NCBI GenBank assembly: GCA_936450465.1
Contig: OW388297.1
Coordinates: 63,051,202-63,115,201 of the forward strand
Source of the DNA: Gibbula magus
Taxonomy: Eukaryota > Mollusca > Gastropoda > Trochida > Trochidae
Direction: 5' to 3'
DNA length: 64,000 nucleotides
Positions 11,995-25,333 of this stretch are shown in pieces (positions within the stretch are counted from its first letter, which is position 1; each line of letters opens with the position of its first letter). The translations under genes were made by a program, and so were the position numbers. The notes below the pieces were generated by a model that did not search any database, was not told the DNA's origin, and saw only the letters and a program-made list of their open reading frames with translations.

Positions 11995-13730
11995 CGCGAT
12001 ACCTCTGTTGGAAGAGAATGCATCCCTGTGGTTATCTCTTAATATCTACGCCCAAGGGGGTTTCGGTACATTGCTGAACAAATGTGTTGATTCAATAATT
12101 GTTTTGGTACTGGATTTCTACAGTAAAATTGGATGTTGTGAACAGAGTAAAATACTCTTGAAAACAGGAAGGGAAAACTCATTCGACCCTTGAAACTATA
12201 CCGTTGATACAGTTAGAACCAAAAGAAAGTATGTCGTTTTGCAAACAAAAGACGACTCACCCAGTACAAACACTTGAACCGGGACTATATTTTGACAAGT
12301 CGTCAAATACGAGATCGTACATAAAGTCATAACAAACTCACAAGTTTCTTCAAAATGGATTTATTTATACAACGAAATAAATATTTTACTTAAAATTCCA
12401 CAGACAGCAACCTGTTGCCGAATTACATCACACGTGTAAACAGAATTACAGACAAAACCAGCATAGGTTTTAATATACCGACTCAAAATAACAACTAAAT
12501 GCCGACCTGCAACCTTTTGATAAATTTATGGCCAAGAAAAACTGAAAATAATTCCCCATTGAATTTCTAAATTGTCTTTTGGAAAGATATTTAAAAGGAA
12601 TTGAAGATAATTCTGAAAACAAAAATAACAATAATTTTGTTCTCCGCATTATTTTAAAAATATTTAAAATAATGGATTTCTTGGTCAACATCATATATAT
12701 ATAATGTCGTTCAACTTGTAAATATTAAATAAATACATAGATTAAACATGTCCTTGTTTAAACCTGTTAAACGTTGTTTCTAATGAAATTCGATAGTTGA
12801 GCACATTCGGTACGTAACCGCCTTGAGAAATGAACTTTACATTAAACGGTTTAAGGAGTAATGACTTAAATGTTATAATAATATTGAATATTTCATTTGA
12901 TAAAACCGAAAATTGGTAATAGAAAACATATTAGCATGGATTTAAGCGACATTGGACGGAGAGTCGATAACTTTATCTAAGAATCCAATTATTAGTAAAG
13001 TTCAGATTATTTTATCTTTACAATTCTAATTCAAAAATTAAAAAAATATGAAAGCCATTAAACAGATTAAAAATAACAAAATAAGATCTGTTAACAAATA
13101 GTCATTCCAATTTCATTTCAGATTTTCAATCTGTTCATTCCACTTTTCGGCATGAAAACGAATAAAAAACACACAAAAGCAAAAGTTAACCCTAAAACAT
13201 CATTCTTAATAAATTAGAACCCACAACGAAAGCAGTTCATTAAGCTGAACAAGAACCTGGTTACGCGATCTAAGATCCGAATTTCACATGTGTAAAATCA
13301 ATATGTGCAGTTTCAATCTAATAAAACACACAGATTGTGTATTAGTGGAAAGTTTTGGCGGGACCAAGTGTAATCATGTTCTCTATCGCACAGCATCGCG
13401 GGAATGGACAAACAGTCACAACCGGGACCACGTTTTCAAAGGAAAAAGTGTAAGAAACTCTATTAACCTGATTAAAACAAGGGCCTTAAATCACTACGTA
13501 GAATTGAACTATTATACTTGTAGATCTGCCGCAATCGAGCCGGGTCAAGGTGACATTACGCTATCCTGTGTTTAGTTGCATATTTAACCAATAAAAACAA
13601 CAGGGTAAACACTATATGCTACAATGTTTTAAAGAGGGTTCCTTAAAAAAACATCTGGACACAAGAAAGCCAGCTTTCTATAGACGCAAGAGAAAATGAT
13701 TGGCTGACGAAAAGAACTTTGGGCGCCTAT
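11995..13730. other. non-coding, no supportable gene
   Basis: AT-rich. Longest frame is 95 codons (plus 13288-13575), with no signal peptide, domain or recognisable motif. Not called. Confidence 0.5.
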
Positions 13731-14153
13731 CAGTCTGATTAAAATCGAACTCGTATCACCCAGGGTTTTCCTCTCCCTACGATCTGATGATTGCATGTAT
13801 ACGCGAATGTTCTGATTAATTCAGTTACCCAATCAGAAGTTATTCAACAAAACAAGTTCGGTGCGATATGCAAGGGGCAAGTAACTCCAGGCAGCATTTC
13901 GTCAGTTTCCGAAACATTAGGAATGTGTTAACGAATGCTTCCGAATGCGTTCGAACTGGCGATCATTTAAAAACTTGAAGGTGATTGGCCAGCTAGTGAC
14001 TGGGTTTTGTCTGCACTAAATTGTTACAGAACTTGCAGCTTATACTGGGTTTCTTCATACCTCCTGGAGAGAAGTCCATCAAACCAGTTCGTATCCAGGT
14101 AAATGCATTATTTTGCATATTTTACCCAGAATAAGGTCGATTTTAATCAGACT
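13731..14153. mobile_element. TIR element CAGTCTGATTAAAATCGA family, copy 1
   Basis: About 423 bases. Ends CAGTCTGATTAAAATCGA and TCGATTTTAATCAGACT are inverted. Homologous along its length to 35825-36268, for example around GTGATTGGCCAGCTAGTGAC. No transposase. Confidence 0.87.
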
Positions 14154-14336
14154 CGGAGTCCATTAGAGAAAATTCCGTGTTCGATTGTCTTTGAGAAGAC
14201 ACCATTAGAGATCTAAACTGTTCAGATTTCATGTGACGGGTTCACACTTCAATGAGAGTTCAGTGTTCATATCTGGAATACGTGGTAATTTTAGGCCTGT
14301 TTTTTTTCCAATCAGATTGAAAACTCCATTGGCTAA

Positions 14337-14600
14337 GTTCGTCTGGCCAATGAATTGCTAACGATTTAGAGCAAATCAGATATTCCCCCATGAGTAGGCA
14401 ATGGTCAACTATGTTCGGACTATGACTGATGCGCAGGCAAGTCTACAACTAGTATGTAGTGCAGCCCTTATTGGGGCACCAGTCGAATGGTCCAACCATT
14501 CCTCTGCGTATTGTTGTACTTCACTTAGACCATGGTTCGAATCTATAGACTCTCTGTTTAACCATCGTTAGCAAACGTTAGCAATTCAAAGGAGACGAAC
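14337..14600. mobile_element. TIR element, about 264 bp, with tRNA-like A and B boxes
   Basis: Left end GTTCGTCTGGCCAATGAATT and right end CAATTCAAAGGAGACGAAC are imperfect inverted repeats, with GCTAACG/CGTTAGC inside them. Within it, CCAGTCGAATGG (14479-14490) and GGTTCGAATCT (14534-14544) resemble pol III A and B boxes at workable spacing. Whether it is a SINE or a MITE that captured such boxes is open. Confidence 0.6.
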
Positions 14601-15430
14601 TCGGCCCTGTCTGCAAGGTGCCATCTTGGACAACGGTACAAAGGGGGTTAACTCACTGTACTACTTAAAGAACATCGCTAATAATTTCAACATGATACAC
14701 ATATGGGACATTATGCTGAATATATATGAAAATGAAAAATTAACTCCATTTATGTGTAAAAATATGTTGTGTCTATAGTAAACTTTATTTGATTTTACTC
14801 AGTATCATTGTATGAAACTGGTTTAGCCACTTTCTAAAATAATTTTTTTTTACTCCGAATCGTGGAAGTTTAAATTATCTTAAAATCAAAATATTAAATA
14901 ATGTTAAAATTTAAACGGACATAAAATACTATTTTAAAGTCACTTGAAGTAAACATGTTTTAACCGTTTATAATTCAAGAAGGTTAAAGGAAACAATGGA
15001 ATCAAGAGTTAAAGGTGGGTGTTGCGTTTTGATTTTTTGAAAATGAAATAAATGCTGTCTTGGTTATTTTGGTATTATAGCTGTGAATGATATGCTCAAA
15101 TGTGGTAGAGTACAGAATCGTTATGTACACACGCCGATACCAGTTTAATGGGATTTTGAATCTCAAGCGATTTGGTTATTTTCACAAACTGTTGTAGATA
15201 CTGGATTTGTCAGAATATTTACAAATATAACTGTATCTATTAAAATGCCATGGTAATGCTATATTCAGTAAAATAGATTAAAATATCCAAATAAATATTA
15301 AGAATATCGAACAATGTGGTATTTGTTTAAATGTCTAAATGTTAATTGCCCGAAATTGCCAAAAGTTTAATTAAATTGTTTGATCCAGCTGTGTTATACA
15401 CTCAGTAATAATGGTTGTGCAGCAATGATC
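14601..15430. other. non-coding 3' flank of hh
   Basis: AT-rich, no open frame of note and no repeat I can identify. It may carry the end of a longer hh 3' UTR. Confidence 0.45.
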
Positions 15431-15438
15431 GCCTTTGG

Positions 15439-15444
15439 TTTATT
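15439..15444 (-). terminator. candidate hh polyadenylation signal AATAAA
   Basis: Minus-strand AATAAA (TTTATT on the plus strand) lies about 570 bases beyond the hh stop codon. It is the first canonical hexamer I found downstream. It would give a 3' UTR of roughly 590 bases. Variant hexamers nearer the stop, or longer 3' UTRs, are not excluded. Confidence 0.3.
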
Positions 15445-15730
15445 GTGTACTCGTCACACATTGTACAAGTACTATATTTTAAACAGTTATATTTGTTTTG
15501 TACAAAAATACATTACATCGTAACTACAATGGATACTTTCAAACAATGTATAAAATTTGGCTTTGAAATAAATAAGTGTTAATATATCAAACGATATTTC
15601 CAACTTTAAGTCAGAAAACACGAACAAGCTGAACGACTTTAGATTGAGAGAAACGCGTGCGTGTTCCAGATGAATGAAATGTACACCAGAACATGTATAT
15701 CACTCAGGAGATATGTCGTCATCACGGCAC

Positions 15731-15868
15731 CACGTGCATCACGTGCTGTGTCTATTTCACATGCATTACGTGCAAGCTTGAGAATCACATGCGCATAGAT
15801 GAATTGTCATCTTGTCTTGTCATAGAGTCTATGCCAAACACATTTCTTCAGATTTCAGTCATCACGTG
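15731..15868. promoter_or_regulatory. cluster of CACGTG E-boxes
   Basis: CACGTG occurs at 15731-15736, again nine bases on at 15740-15745, and at 15863-15868. TACGTG lies between them near 15767. Palindromic CACGTG is bound by bHLH factors (Myc/Max, USF, CLOCK types), and RCGTG is the HIF core. The cluster lies in the probable hh 3' UTR or just downstream. No function is shown. Confidence 0.3.
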
Positions 15869-16015
15869 AAATTCTTGATAAGCACTAATAAAATCTCTTC
15901 AAAAAGGGCATGTTTAAAGTAACACAGTCGAGTTTTGTCACCAGTCGTGACCCAGAGTTTTCTCTGGCATTGTTTAAAAACATCAAGTTGAAGATGAAGC
16001 ATGACCAAGACTAAC

Positions 16016-16686
16016 TCAGGGAACGTAAAGAACACTCTTGCTCAAAAACAGCGAAGCAAAGTTGTACAGAATGTTGGCGTACCAATGAACCCCTTGCTCG
16101 CCGTGCGTCGAGTTCGTAGCTACGTGCGACTGCGTAAACCACGATGTGTATACGGATAAGTCATGAAGGCCCCGCATAGGCGCAAACACATAGTGTGCAA
16201 TGTTCGCATTGTTAATCACTGCGTAGCATGAACTTACGACTCCGTTCACGACGATCGTGCCGCTGTGCGTAAGTGGTGCGTAAACTCCTCTCTCAGTCTT
16301 TGGCGTAACTTGCGTGATACGTGACCACGAAAGATCATTTTCGTCTCCAATAAGAAGAAAGTCGCCGGGTTTCACACTTTCGGCGTACACTACGTTGTTG
16401 AAAGCGTACACACTATCCGCCGTTTCACTAACGTATATCAGATGTTTCGCCGTAAGTGTTATTTTTCGTCCTTTTTCTGTTTCCAGTTCATAAAACAATG
16501 CCATTTCCATGCCATTCCGGTCTAGAAAGGTAATCACTTCACTGTACTCTAATTTCCCGTCTTCCGACATACTCAAAACTCGCTCTCCTACAGTCAATTC
16601 CGCCATGGATTTTGTGGATCCCCCTTCCACTATCACAGTACCGAACCCCGTGAAGCATCCCCCGATCTTAATCGCCACCGAAGAGT
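16016..16686 (-). CDS. hh: hedgehog precursor, coding exon 3 (Hint autoprocessing domain)
   Basis: Encodes the end of codon 188 to Pro410, with stop TGA at 16018-16016. An acceptor (tatatttcAG, AG at 16688-16687) precedes it. Joining the phase-1 ends gives Asp188 and the sequence VKSDSSVAIK, typical of invertebrate hedgehogs. Gly197-Cys198 (GGCF) is the autocleavage and cholesterol-attachment junction. Hint residues expected from Drosophila Hh are all present: Cys198, Asp243 (FLDRN), Thr266 and His269 (LTAKH), and Cys341 (SSCYAVI). APLTHSGTIVVNGVV (324-338) and GVHWYANILY (386-395) match the conserved Hint end and sterol-recognition region. The C-terminal tail after HWYAN is short (19 residues), as in other invertebrate hedgehogs. 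All catalytic positions look intact, so the precursor should process itself. The domain acts in the ER before secretion of the ligand. Confidence 0.97.
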
Positions 16687-17289
16687 CTGAAATATATAAA
16701 ATACATCTTTAGCAAAATTACATAAAAGCAATTATCCATTCTGCTCTATCGGGGTAGTTATATCCGCAAGGCTACTTCAATACCCTGGTGCTATAAGCGG
16801 ATTCCCTCTCGTATAGCTGAAGGTTGGTTACTCATTACATGTATTATTTCAGCCAATGAAATGTCGTCTTTTGACATGTGATGGTTGCTGATTGGTTTTT
16901 CCTTCGGGAACTGTCACTATAGCTCTATTTAAGTACTTTTATTGGTTGGTTATTTATAGTGCGGTACGAGGCAAAAGGTGTTTATGGGATCAGGGAATTA
17001 AACTAGCCTTGCGGATACAAACAGCCTAATGGAGCGGGGTGGCAAATATTTAGTACACGTTAGTGCACATCTTCAGCATGATTGTGCGTTAAACTCTATA
17101 AATCCATTTTTATCTGTTGTTTGCCTGGGAACGCAGAGTATCCCATAGATTTAGCTAGTTTAGCATCGTGTGCATTCAAATTATTTGTGTGAAGGTAATG
17201 TTTTTGCAGCATACACATCAGACCATAATTTCTTATTTAATTTCATTTTTTTTAAATTGCTAATCTGTCATGGCATTTTAAAATAAACA

Positions 17290-17815
17290 AGTAGTTGTCA
17301 CTAAGGTGACATGATCCACCGCCGCAACTTAAAACTTCAAAATTTAAAAACAATGTCAAGATCAGCAAAATAGACTGGGCCCTGAATTTTCCCTATTAGA
17401 ACCACTGGTGTAAGATAATGATGAGAATCCAATAAACAGTTATTGTGATATTGATGCTCCTGACAAGCTTAACATGTCGAAAAATTCAAAGTTCCACTGT
17501 GAATTTGAGAATAATGTCAAGGTCACCACAATCTAATCAGCTCTTTGTCTTTCCATGGAGAAGCTATATGAAGAGAATCCAGTGAATGGTTCTTGAGATA
17601 TCCCGCCGACAAGGGTAAAATGACAAAATCTCGTTGTGACCTTGAAATGAAGGTCAAGATTACAATCCTATGTAGGAACATAAACAAAATTACTCTCCCA
17701 ATGATGAACCCATATGCAAACTATGAAAAGAATCGGGTGAATAGTATTTGAGTTATTCCATTTCGTACGGACGCAGCCGAATACTATATCCCGCGCTAAA
17801 CGCGCGGCGGGGACA
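17290..17815. repeat. dispersed repeat rich in TGACCTTGA, copy 1 (hh intron 2)
   Basis: Contains TCAAGGTCA at 17517 and TGACCTTGA at 17637, plus weaker copies. It shares GAATCCAGTGAATG, TTGAGATATCCCGC and CTTGAAATGAAGG with 23330-23775, and both copies end in an ACGCGGCGG-like run. Non-coding. Confidence 0.75.
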
Positions 17816-20684
17816 ACCAGTTATCATACAAGTCAAACACTCGTGTAAGGCAAATACAAACTCAAAATATTTTATTATACTTATGAGCACATCAACGTGT
17901 TTTGGACTCAAGGTAGGCCTATCATATCCCGAATTTCACGTTTGCAGACGAAGGTGTTATTTTCAACAATATCTTAGCAGTCGTGTGCGAAGTAGTACAT
18001 ATAACTGACTATTTCTTGGAAGTTCAATTAAACCGAGTGGTCACTTCACGTTAGCGTTAAGTTATGATACGGCTACCCTAACGACAGAACTAAGAAAGAG
18101 CCGACAGGTTGTCTCGCCGAGTCGACGCAGTGATAAAACTTTACACTGATTCCATTTCAAGATGGCGGACTTATCAGAATGATCTGTCACTCATTTCTAA
18201 AAAATGTCACTCAAGCTTTGACCGGACGGAGATAAAACACAGTCGACAGGTTTTCACACCGCGGTGCCAAAACTATGGCTAGCTGCCCGTTTCTAATCCA
18301 CGTTGTGGATTTCGGCAAAACGTCACACTACACAAAGCCGAAGAACTCTCCGGAGAAACACTGTAGGACCTTTAACTGATATGATTTTATTGCGGGAAGT
18401 AGTCCGACCGAGTTTTATCATACGATCAAATCGGATCAGCATTTAGGACAGAGGATCTGACTCGTTTGATTTTATCAGAATTGCTGGCTTCAAAGGTAAA
18501 ACGACGAAAGCTGCGCCAAATATGATTTCGCTACGTAATTAGCATAAACAAAGACGAATTACCAAAAGTAATTTATCTGTTAACTATTCCTGTAGAAGTA
18601 TTACTGGTTTTCAATTCCTTAATTCAACACCAAATTTTATAGCAGTACATTTGATAATTGTAATGAAAATCAAAGCATGCAAATAATTATTTTGACCGAA
18701 TACATGTATCTCAGAGCCACAACTTGTATCAACTATTTTATCTTTCATCTTTAAGATTATATACATGAAAGCACAGTCGAAATTGAAATAATTATTTCTA
18801 AAAAGTAAAATCTAATGCATGGTGCAATGTTCAAATCCTAAGAAATTAGGTTCATCAGTATAATTCAACGTTAACTGTTAACAGATGCAGACAGAGAGAA
18901 TCGCATTGTCAAGTCCCAACAAAAAATCCAGACAAAACAAAACTTAAACGAGACATGACTTGTATTCCCAGTTCAGACCTCACGTGACAAGAGACGTGTA
19001 CCAAGGGCAGATAACTCGGGTTATTTGGTTCAAATGGATCTCATGTGGATTCACACCCGCTTTACGGGAAATACAATTAAACTACGTCACGATATATGCC
19101 GCTTGCATACAAACAAAAGGTGACGTAAAATATTTCAACATTTGATAACACATTTCTCAAACATGCTCAAATTGAGTTTCCCAAACCATTGGCCAAAGCA
19201 CCCAACTGAACTAACCGACCAACCAGAACTGTACGACAGTCTCCACCCGTTCTGATGTTGACTCAAGAGAGCGTTTTCGTGACTTTTCTCGGAGTTGGGA
19301 CGAAATCTAAACAGGGAGGGCAAAAGTCGACCAAAATCGCTTCCATTTTAGTCGATTTACGCGACATCACGAGTCATTTCAACTCCACATGAAGACACTA
19401 GCCGATTCACAGTTTGTTGAACGGTAGTCAACTTTAGGCTTCACATTTGCCCAGTAAGCGACATTTGCAATTTTTTTAATTTGGAAATAAAACATAACCC
19501 GGAATGGTTAAGCAAGGCATAGTTAGTTGAAACTAGTTCAGCATATTAGCACTTTCCCGTTCATCACGTTTATAACCATGAAGGACTAAGCATATACTCC
19601 GAAACGACGCGTATCTTCACAATATAGACGTTTTATCCAAACTATATATATATATATCTCATCAAAGCCAGAAAATACAATACATAAACTTAGGACTTCT
19701 TGCAAACCAATATCCAAAGTCTACATGTCCCCGTTTTACAATATTCAACTTCGCCAATTAATATACCCATGGACAACCGTAAAGCGAATGCGTTAAGAGA
19801 ATATAAATAAGAGACAGCGGTAAATACACTTTCCTTGTCCGAGTCCTGTCTGAAAATAAAAACATTTCGGGTCGCAAAGGTCGCTTGGGTTTGGAATTGA
19901 GGTAAAATGAAGAGTATTTGTAAGTGAGCCCAACAAATATTATGGGAGTTCTCAAGTGTATTGACATTATCTTTTGTAAGTATTATTCTAGCCCGCGAAA
20001 AGATGGGTACCATCTCATTAGTGACAAACCCGTAAACTCGCGTGTTGTTTCGCCGTCAAATTTATTCGGATTTTCAATGAAAATCAAGGCGGTTTTTGTG
20101 TTTGCCGTCGAAGAGCGAACAACAGTTTGTGTCCTGCTTGTTTGAATTCCTCTTAGCAGCCTAATACATGGTTTATTCTGCTTACAGTTTCACATACAAG
20201 GTATTTTCTCGACAATGGACTTAATGCGCGATACCTAGAAGCAAATTGACATTCGCTACACAATTAATTTACCTTGTTGGCACATGCAGTGCCGCTTCGT
20301 TTCGCCGACAAACATGGGATTGTGCTGTGAATCTTAATCAACTTGATATTTTTCCTCGTTACAATTCGGAACTTTCCATCAGTGTTTTTTTAATTTGTTG
20401 TCTTGTCACAGTTGTACAGACTTTATGAACATTGTAAATATTCCACCTCATTGAAACATACACTCAGATGTTTTTGGCCCCAAATAAGCGGAGTAATCGC
20501 ACTAATAAGTCAAAGTGTTTCCCAATTTAGATATATATCGAGTCTATTATTTTCTCGCGCAAAGCATTATGGTCGATTCGCTCAATGTAAACAACGATGA
20601 AACAAAAGAACCCAAACTCTTATTGTACGGAAATAAAGATATAATGTTTTGGGGTTATTTATGGGTATTTATACCCATTGTCTT

Positions 20685-21172
20685 CCCTTCAGACTTATGA
20701 TCCTAACCTGTTTTACTAGGGCTGGATTTCTCTGCTCCAGCACAATTTCCTAGCGGAGAAAAGAAGAACCGCAATCTGTATCCGAGTAACTTCAACGATC
20801 TCAGCATTTGACTCTAAAGGGTCTTACTAATTAGCATATGTCCTTCGAATATGTCTGATGTAAATAACACAACTAAACTACTTTCGGTATTTGTCTCTGG
20901 TGAAGTCTTCTTTATTTATCATCAGTTATGATCAATTGTTTTCTCAAAACCAAATAGCTTATTTTGAGGAAAACACAATAAACGAGAAAACGCTTATCTT
21001 ATATATATATTTACGTTTATTTAGTATCGTGACGTGTCATTGGCAAATGTGACTTTTATAACGGCGTCGCTGATTGCACAACTAGATTCAAATGCATCTA
21101 ATCAAGATTCCCCCTTTTCGTCGGGGAATCCAGAGATAGTGGAACAGAAGTCAGAATCGAAAATCTGAAGGG
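20685..21172 (-). mobile_element. TIR element CCCTTCAGATTT family, copy 1 (hh intron 2)
   Basis: About 488 bases. Left end CCCTTCAGACTTATGATCCT and right end AGAATCGAAAATCTGAAGGG are imperfect inverted repeats. The inside matches 27013-27410 and 11675-11994 in reverse, including TTCGGTATTTGTCTCTG. No transposase. Confidence 0.75.
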
Positions 21173-23329
21173 AGGGGAATGATTTATCATTTGATTCAGT
21201 TATGTAGTTCCTGCAGATGTTGAAAAATATAATGTATTTTTGTAAGGGTATATATAACATCGGTTTATCGTGATAGAAAAAACAGGTCTTATATATAATT
21301 TTATGACAGAATTTGAATATATATTATATTAGATATAAATGGGTCATTTGTTTGACCTTTTAAAATTGTTTTGTCTTTAAACACATTTAATTCGAATTGG
21401 CTTGAATTATCAAATTAGACTTTTTCACTTTTTTTCCTAACAATACATTGATTAAAAGGATTTGTCATAACTAAATACATGTTCCTATTTCTTGATTTTT
21501 TTTCTGTTTGTATAATGGTTACACATCCCAGCACCTTGCTCCACGTATGCTCTCCATGACCCTAAAAATCAACTTACGTGGATTTCTTGAACATAAATGA
21601 GGACGATTCGAAAATTCCGAGGAAGCCCAAACTCCGAACTCGGACAGACTAAAACTCGACGACACTGCATACAACACGTCCGGCAAATATTGCTAACATT
21701 CCCAACACACGTTCCATTCCTCACTGCGCATGCCTCACTTTCGGCCTAATTGCTTCCGGATTTGCCCCTTTCAAGTTTTATGCTCTATGGGTGTAAAAGT
21801 CTAGAAATTTAGATGCGTAACATGCTTTTGGGAATGCTTCTATTTAACAACGTAAATGACCTCCGCGATAAGGTCGAAGGTTTTTGCTGAGAGTTTTCGA
21901 TCCGAGACAACTCGATAGACTAATATACTGACAGTCGACTTCATGTCAACAAGTAAGAACACTTTGACGGTTTTTCAGCTCATTCAGGCATGTTTTAGGA
22001 AACTGTAATATGTGTTATGTTAATATGCGCTTTGGAAGGGCGTTTTGGACAAGGTATGAAGTTTGAAATGCCGTGATAACATATCCGGGTATATCTGGCA
22101 AAGAGTCACAATGTGCGAACTACAGAAACCACTCCCTAAAAGTTATTGTTGACTTCTTTGAATGAACGAAAAACACTAGAATGCTGAAATATTGTGTTTA
22201 TATATAATGGTTGTAATTACTCAGTGATAATTCTTGCATCCTATAAAATATTACTCAAATGCAAGTCTTCAATCTAAGTAAAATTAGCCAAAGCCCGAGT
22301 AGCAAGAGAGACAATGGTTTATACGTAGTTAATAACTTATGGGCCCTGAGAATCTGATTATAGAAGAACCTATCCGTTTATCACATGAAAACGGTTCAAA
22401 GATATTGATAGGAATCGTGCAAATTTGTAAAATATTTGTATTTGTAAAATATATTACTCGATGGTTCCTTAACTTTGAAATACGTATGTGTTTATTTCTT
22501 TTAGCAAAATAAACATTTCACATTATCAAAAACAAAAATGAGCTCAAGTGAGAAAAAGTGCCTTTATTGCTAAAACTACGCGGATTTACGTTCTGGAGAA
22601 AACAGCTTCCCGTGACCCTACATCTAACGATTTGGTATGTCGATTTCACTTCATGACATAACTAATGCTAGGCATTTACTATGCAATGTGTACCAAAATC
22701 AGTGACTCTACTTGAGTCAATTTACTGGGCGGATGCCAGCCTACATTAAAGAGAAACTAAAAGGCGTCTTTCTTCAAGCTAGTGACAAATTCTGATAACG
22801 GGGGTGGTGTGCTCTAAGCCAGTGTAACACGACACAAGGTAAACATAATCATGGAGGGTGGGTAGGCAGGGTCTCTATTTTCACCTTCCCTTTTGCTGAA
22901 TTATGAAATTTGATAGAATCGACCGATCTTTTAACTTACTTGATGGCTCTCACGTCTTTATTATATTAATTAAGGTCCGTTTGTTTAAGAACACAAAGCT
23001 TTTCTGGATAACAACGTCTTTAATGTCAAAATACACGATATATCTGAGTATAAACTCATCCTTCCTCACCATTTCACCTGATGAAGGAGTGAGTATATAC
23101 TCCTAAACATCTTGTATTTTCACGTAAGAAGTTGTTATCCAGAAAGTCTTCCTGTTCTTATGTTTGTTTATTTCAAATTGTTAACATTTTTACTTTAAAG
23201 TTGAAAACTTAACCACTATTTTACTATTGCCTGAATGAAATAATTACTTGTCACAAAAGTGATCAAAATCAAAGAGAAACAAATAGTTTGATAGGAAACC
23301 AGATGTCAATTGTGTAGTTTCCCATTTAA

Positions 23330-23775
23330 ACATCAACACTTTGCTGTGACCGTAACTGTGATTTCAAGGTCACTAAATGGACATGGTTTCACATCTTCCC
23401 TCACAAAAGTTTGTTGCAAAAAGAATCCAGTGAATATTTCTTGACATATCCCGCTTATAAACTTAACAAACAGGGTCAATGCTGAAACAGTCAAAGATAA
23501 CTTTGACCTTGAAACTGATGTAAGTGATGGTCACCAACAATGACTGTTCCTTGCTTTGTGTAAGATTTGATCCAGTGAATGCAATTCTCGTTGTGATCTT
23601 GAAATGAAGGCCAAGGTCATGAAACTATACGGAAACTTTTCTCCAACATTGATAAATATAAAAAAAAAACAATCCAGTTGCTATAGTTCTTAAGATATTC
23701 CCTTCGTACGTACGTATGTCTGTCATCACGGAGATGGCATTGAAAACCATACCCACTTCCCGTTCAACACGCGGC
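23330..23775. repeat. dispersed repeat rich in TGACCTTGA, copy 2 (hh intron 2)
   Basis: Diverged copy of 17290-17815 in the same orientation. TCAAGGTCA at 23364, TGACCTTGA at 23504, CCAAGGTCA at 23611. Ends near AACACGCGGCGG. Non-coding. Confidence 0.75.
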
Positions 23776-25333
23776 GGTGAATAAAATTCTACACATGTAG
23801 TCGTCATATGGAAATCGTTACCAATTCAAAGTGAAGTACATTTTCGAAATTACAATATAAAAAATACTACTTTCATCTCCAGACAAGGTTAACCAATTCC
23901 ATTTTTGAAAAATTATCATCTTTATTCTTTCGAGCAAGAATTTCGAAAGCATAATATACGGAATTTTAAAAACCCAACTTTAAAAAAATCATTTCATTCA
24001 ATGTGGAAATCGTAAATCATTTATTACCATTTATCATAACTCATATCATAATATAATTCAATGACGTCACCAATCTCAGACTTGTACCTGCCTATGCCTA
24101 ACGTGGTGTTACCGAGAGCGTGTCATTGTTACCATAGCAACATGACCAGTCTGGGGTAGACAGGGGTGTTCTGAGGTCCCAGGAGAATTCGCTTGACCCC
24201 ACTTGACCTCTTGATATGATTGAAACACGACAACCGAGGTGTTAGACCTAATCACAGCAGACAAATGAGATACATCCGCAGGATCTACTTATCACCTTAA
24301 GCAATTCATCGCTCTGTATTCCTACAACAGAGGTATGTCATGGCTGTTTTACGTATCACACACGGACAGATAATGGGTGCACGTTGTTTAATTAAAACAG
24401 CGATCTTGAGAGAATGGTATCGTGAATTCGACGTCCACTAAAATATGTACAGAATTGGCAGTACGATCTGGTAGTTACACAAGCACTCTACACCTGGAGA
24501 AATTTTCCGATTCCGACAGAGTACCAATCAACATAAACACATATATACGAATATTTTATAAAATGGTATCTTAAAGGTCGGCTGTCATGCCCACTGGTCA
24601 CTTTCGGGGTTCAATAAAATTGACTTTTCAAAAAAGATTTTTTAAATCGCCCTATATACAACATGTATTTCTTATTTATTCTTTTTTAAAAAACAGCCGA
24701 TGGACGAAATGAAAAGGCTGCTTTGGTCACTAAACGAAAAATATGAACCTTTGTTCAGGAATTATCTGAATTTGATTTCAAACAGAAAAATGCAATGCAA
24801 ATCAATATACATGTTCTCAAATCTTATGTTCAAAAACGAAATTTCCTTAAAATATTGTCAATAAAAGTAAACTGGGCTGCTTCGTATAGCACCTCACGGT
24901 ACGTGTAAGCCACGCCTGTGTTATGCGCTTGCGACCAGTCTACACCCTCACTGTGAAATCTGAGAAAGTTTGTCAACATACTAATTATGTTGGCCGTCAT
25001 TTCTCCAAACCTAGTGAAGAAGTGACGAGATGTTCCTTTGTTATACAACCGGCGTATTTGGGGGAAGAGTATTTGTTTAGTGGGGCCAGACGTTGATAAT
25101 ATACATACTTCCACCTGATCGTCATGTATAACTGGGGAGAAACGCGAAAAGTGAAATTTCTTAGGAACAAACACGACTTTAAATATGAAAACGTCAAACG
25201 AAAAATATTTGGTAGTTAACTGTATTCATAGTCAGATAAAGCCTGAATTATTGTTTCCATGTTTGTGGCCGTGTCGAAAATGCATTCTTTTTATCATTAT
25301 AGCATTATTAAAGCATATGCACGTAGTATGTTC

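Noticed and set aside
14479..14544. tRNA gene
   Set aside because: A- and B-box-like strings are present but no acceptor, anticodon or T stem pairs convincingly; treated as a possible pol III-derived repeat.
16509..16712. Plus-strand 67-codon frame opposite hh exon 3
   Set aside because: Antisense shadow of the Hint coding sequence.
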